NCBI GenBank assembly: GCA_964600225.1
Contig: CAZRIT010000046.1
Location: 1-16,524 of the forward strand
Origin: CAZRIT01 sp964600225
GTDB taxonomy: Bacteria > Bacillota > Clostridia > Christensenellales > CAG-138
Reading direction: 5' to 3'
Length of the DNA stretch: 16,524 nucleotides
Positions 14,285 to 16,524 of the stretch are shown in pieces. The notes below the pieces were generated by a model. The model saw nothing but the letters and a program-made list of their open reading frames with translations, had not been told where the DNA came from and did not search any database. Position 1 is the stretch's first letter. Every line of letters starts with the position of its first letter. The translations under genes and the position numbers were made by a program.

Positions 14285-15988
14285 TTATTGAGCAATCGGA
14301 TTGAAGAATTCCATTGTGCGTACGTCGAACAGGCCCATATCCGTCAGCCGCGCCTCGGGGATGACGGGCAGGGCCAGAAACGACAGCGTGATGAACGGAT
14401 CGGACTCGCTCTGTATGCCGAGCTTGCGCGCGGCCTTGAGCAGCTCCTGCTGATGGCGCAGGATGCTTTCCAGCGGCGCGTCGGACATCAGCCCCGCAAC
14501 GGGCAGGGCAAGCTTGGCCAGCACCTCGCCGTTGTGCACCACCACATAGCCGCCGCCGCAGCCTTCCAGCACGTCGATGGCGGTGTACATGTCCGCGTCG
14601 TTGTCGCCGCAGACGATGAGGTTGTGCGAATCGTGCCCGACGGTGGTGGCGATGGCGCCATCCTTGATGGTAAAGCTGCGATAGATCCCCACGCCTGTGC
14701 GGCCCGATGCATGGTGACGCTCGATGACGGCCAGCTTGAGCAGGCCGTCGCGCGCTTCAAAGAAGCCGTTGCGGCTGGGCACCTCCTCCAGCTCCAGCGC
14801 CGTGGTGAGCTGCATGGGGAGCTGGCGGATGACGGGCATCTTGCCGCTGACGGGCAGCTTGAGCAGATCGGGCTTTCTGGGCGCGATGTGCACGCTGTTG
14901 TAAATCTTCGGGTCGGGCTTGATGTGCGCATCGACGTTCGGCTCGAACAGCTTCCCGTCGGTGATGACCATGCGCGGATTAAAATCGGTCAGGTTATCAA
15001 ACACCACGATGTCCGCGCGGTACGCAGGCGCAATGGCGCCGTAGTGGCGCAGCCCGTAGGCGTTGGCGGTGTTGATGGTGGCCATCTGTATGGCGTGGAT
15101 GGGGGAGATGCCGTTGGCGACGGCGCGGCGGAGGATATAGTTGATATGTCCCTCGTCACGGATGTTCTCCAGATGCTTGTCGTCGGTGCAGAACATCATG
15201 CGCCTGGTGGGCACATGGTTTTCCGCGATTTTTTTCATGATGTCCTCGATGGCGCGCGAGGCGGAGCCGAGGCGCAGATGGATGCGCATGCCGCCGCGCA
15301 GCTTTTCAAGAACTTCTTCATATGTGATACACTCATGGTCGGTATGCGGGCCCGCCACGCAGTAGGCGCTGAGCGCATCGCCCGAGAGCATGGGCGCGTG
15401 GCCGTCGATGGGATGATGGCGGAACAGGTGCAGCTTATCGAGCATCTCGCCGTCGCCCTCGATGGTGGAGGTGTAGTCCATCACCTCGCCAAGGCCCAGC
15501 ACGCGCGGGTGGGACAGGAAGGTTTCCAGATCGCGCGCGGTCAGCTTGGCGCCGCTGGTTTCAAACGCGGTGCAGGGCACGCAGCTTGGGCACATAAAGA
15601 AGACCGAAAGCGGCAGCCACTCCGTTTGATCCAGCATGTACTGGATGCCGTCGATGCCGCAGACGTTGGCAATCTCGTGCGGGTCCGCGATGATGGACGT
15701 GGTGCCCTTTTCCAATATCACGTTGGCAAAGCGGGAGGGGTGCGCCATGGAGGACTCGATGTGTACATGGCCGTCAAACAGCCCCGGGCACAGGTACCCG
15801 CCCTTGGCGTCGATTTCGACCTTGCCATCGTAGCTGCCCACGCCGATGATGATGCCGTCACGCATGGCCACATCGCCTTCCATGATCTCTTCCGTGAATA
15901 CGTTGACGATCTTTGCGTTTTTGATAACGAGCGCCGCGTTGCGGTTTGCCGCATTCAGAATCGCTGCGCGAAGACGTGATTTTTGCAT
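14285..15988 (-). CDS. ade: adenine deaminase
   Basis: The 567-aa amidohydrolase has the metal-binding pattern of bacterial Ade: H74 and H76 in FDGHVHIESS, E168 in LGLGEVMDY, H197 in IDGHAP, and D269/D270 in FCTDDKH. The Ade C-terminal domain follows after about residue 400. It converts adenine to hypoxanthine and ammonia, feeding the xanthine dehydrogenase encoded next. The ATG at 15988 is chosen because AAAGGTGGG (about 15998-16005) precedes it and the family's N terminus starts here. Longer in-frame extensions to 16111 would read back through the promoter. Length fits the family (about 570-600 aa). It is the first gene of the minus-strand operon. Confidence 0.94.
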   Translation of the reverse strand: MQKSRLRAAILNAANRNAALVIKNAKIVNVFTEEIMEGDVAMRDGIIIGVGSYDGKVEIDAKGGYLCPGLFDGHVHIESSMAHPSRFANVILEKGTTSIIADPHEIANVCGIDGIQYMLDQTEWLPLSVFFMCPSCVPCTAFETSGAKLTARDLETFLSHPRVLGLGEVMDYTSTIEGDGEMLDKLHLFRHHPIDGHAPMLSGDALSAYCVAGPHTDHECITYEEVLEKLRGGMRIHLRLGSASRAIEDIMKKIAENHVPTRRMMFCTDDKHLENIRDEGHINYILRRAVANGISPIHAIQMATINTANAYGLRHYGAIAPAYRADIVVFDNLTDFNPRMVITDGKLFEPNVDAHIKPDPKIYNSVHIAPRKPDLLKLPVSGKMPVIRQLPMQLTTALELEEVPSRNGFFEARDGLLKLAVIERHHASGRTGVGIYRSFTIKDGAIATTVGHDSHNLIVCGDNDADMYTAIDVLEGCGGGYVVVHNGEVLAKLALPVAGLMSDAPLESILRHQQELLKAARKLGIQSESDPFITLSFLALPVIPEARLTDMGLFDVRTMEFFNPIAQ

Positions 15989-16010
15989 TCGGATCACCCA
16001 CCTTTGAGCC

Positions 16011-16039
16011 AGTATAGCATATCGAAAAATTTTTTTGAA
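16011..16039 (-). promoter_or_regulatory. likely promoter of the ade-xdh operon
   Basis: Reading the minus strand, TTCAAA (16039-16034), a 17-bp spacer and TATACT (16016-16011) with an upstream TGC form an extended -10 promoter. The predicted start near 16004 leaves about 16 nt of leader, nearly all ribosome site. There is thus no room for a purine riboswitch. Confidence 0.6.
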
Positions 16040-16046
16040 GTGGTAA

Positions 16047-16075
16047 TTGACAAGCGGATTTTGAAGCGCTATAAT
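16047..16075 (+). promoter_or_regulatory. rRNA promoter P1
   Basis: TTGACA (16047-16052) and TATAAT (16070-16075) are perfect hexamers with a 17-bp spacer. It points toward 16S and lies back to back with the ade promoter; the two -35 boxes are 7 bp apart. Confidence 0.88.
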
Positions 16076-16135
16076 GGGCAACGCTGCTTGAGAAAACAAT
16101 CGAAAAAACAATGCAGCCGGGCAAGCGAAAAACCG

Positions 16136-16193
16136 ATAAGATCATGCGTGCATATCTTATAGGAAACGCTGCAGGAAACAGCCTCCGGGAGGC
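16136..16193 (+). other. two hairpins between rRNA promoters P1 and P2
   Basis: ATAAGAT (16136-16142) pairs with ATCTTAT (16154-16160). GCCTC (16181-16185) pairs with GAGGC (16189-16193) around CGG. Neither has a T-run. They lie in the leader of the P1 transcript; their role is unknown. Confidence 0.4.
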
Positions 16194-16213
16194 GGCCCGC
16201 ATAGCGCCGAAAA

Positions 16214-16238
16214 CTTTTTTCAAGAAAATTGAAAAAAG
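16214..16238. repeat. AT-rich inverted repeat upstream of rRNA promoter P2
   Basis: CTTTTTTCAA (16214-16223) and TTGAAAAAAG (16229-16238) are exact reverse complements around GAAAA. The repeat ends 3 bp before the P2 -35 box, the position of an UP element for the RNA polymerase alpha subunit. It could also fold as a hairpin in P1 transcripts. Confidence 0.55.
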
Positions 16239-16241
16239 GTG

Positions 16242-16270
16242 TTGACAAAAAGGACGGACGGCGCTATTAT
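16242..16270 (+). promoter_or_regulatory. rRNA promoter P2
   Basis: TTGACA (16242-16247), a 17-bp spacer and TATTAT (16265-16270) form the second of two tandem promoters about 195 bp apart, as is common for rRNA operons. The predicted start near 16277 lies about 200 nt before 16S. Confidence 0.85.
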
Positions 16271-16319
16271 ATAAAAGCTGTCGCGAAACACGAGACAAGC
16301 GGTTTTGAGACGGCAACGG

Positions 16320-16332
16320 CACCTTGAAAACT
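16320..16332 (+). promoter_or_regulatory. boxA-like rRNA antitermination element
   Basis: CACCTTGAAAACT resembles the Firmicutes rRNA leader boxA region (CTTTGAAAACT). It would bind the NusB/S10 antitermination complex. The match is by motif and position only. Confidence 0.5.
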
Positions 16333-16451
16333 ATATAGTGCAGGAAAAAAGATAACACAAAACAAGCCAGTAATTCTTGACATTTTAATATTGTTAAGAA
16401 GAACGAACGCAATGAATTTGAGAATACAAGCGAGCGTAAAGTAAGTGAGCG

Positions 16452-16467
16452 ACGTTCGAAAGAACGT
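16452..16467 (+). other. hairpin with GAAA tetraloop just before 16S
   Basis: ACGTTC (16452-16457) pairs exactly with GAACGT (16462-16467) across a GAAA (GNRA) tetraloop, about 9 nt before the expected mature 16S 5' end. It is probably part of the processing or folding structure of the rRNA leader. Confidence 0.5.
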
Positions 16468-16475
16468 TTCAGATT

Positions 16476-16524
16476 GAACTCAAGAGTTTGATCCTGGCTC
16501 AGGACGAACGCTGGCGGCGTGCCT
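16476..16524 (+). rRNA. rrs: 16S ribosomal RNA, 5' end (partial)
   Basis: AGAGTTTGATCCTGGCTCAG (16483-16502), the universal 16S 5' motif, is followed by GACGAACGCTGGCGGCGTGCC, a common Firmicutes sequence. The mature 5' end is placed at about 16476 by the E. coli numbering of the universal motif. The gene runs off the right edge after about 49 nt. Confidence 0.98.

Noticed and set aside
12590..15979. A 1129-codon open frame on the plus strand opposite xdhA and ade
   Set aside because: Its translation is rich in His, Val, Ala, Arg and Asp without any recognisable domain, crosses two well-supported genes on the other strand, and is typical of a GC-rich antisense shadow.
15989..16110. Purine riboswitch upstream of ade
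   Set aside because: The likely ade transcript start leaves about 16 nt of leader, and I see no purine aptamer core pattern.

Overview
The window looks like a piece of a GC-rich member of the Clostridia (Firmicutes), probably from a draft or metagenome assembly. The evidence is the Firmicutes-type gene set (carD, yacL, the rpmH-rnpA-yidD-yidC-khpB-mnmE run), sigma-A promoters close to TTGACA-17/18-TATAAT, strong AGGAGG-like ribosome binding sites, tandem rRNA promoters, and a 16S 5' end reading GACGAACGCTGGCGGCGTGCC. A run of 10 N at 11608-11617 marks a scaffold gap. An exact order or family cannot be read from this sequence.

Left part, plus strand (1-8031). carD (74-544) and yacL (593-1675) come first under a consensus promoter. 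Then comes the conserved origin-proximal cluster rpmH (1833-1967), rnpA, yidD, yidC, khpB/jag and mnmE (to 6003). It supplies ribosomal protein L34, the RNase P protein, two membrane-insertion factors, an RNA-binding protein and a tRNA wobble-modification GTPase. The usual flanking genes dnaA, mnmG and rsmG are not next to it. A membrane-bound nucleotide-sugar 4,6-dehydratase (6148-8031) follows and ends at a clear terminator. A lone HTH-plus-transmembrane regulator (8211-8945) comes next and faces the minus-strand operon across a shared hairpin terminator.

Right part, minus strand (15988 down to 9106). A tightly packed operon reads ade (adenine deaminase), xdhA (molybdenum subunit), xdhB (FAD subunit), xdhC (2Fe-2S subunit) and a type Ic aspartate aminotransferase. 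Together these would take adenine to hypoxanthine and then xanthine and urate, with a PLP aminotransferase at the end. xdhB is not a reliable gene as written. Two diverged copies of the same 194-nt segment face each other across the N gap, so the sequence on the two sides probably comes from two paralogous or different-strain xdhB loci joined during scaffolding. Operon continuity from xdhA to xdhC is therefore inferred.

Right end, plus strand (16047-16524). Divergent from ade lie two consensus rRNA promoters, an rRNA leader with a boxA-like element and a processing-type hairpin, and the first ~49 nt of 16S rRNA.

I found no CRISPR array, insertion sequence, phage gene, tRNA or clear defence system. 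The most notable points are the xdhB junction, the displaced origin-type cluster, the inverted repeat over the rpmH -35 box, and the back-to-back ade/rrn promoters.
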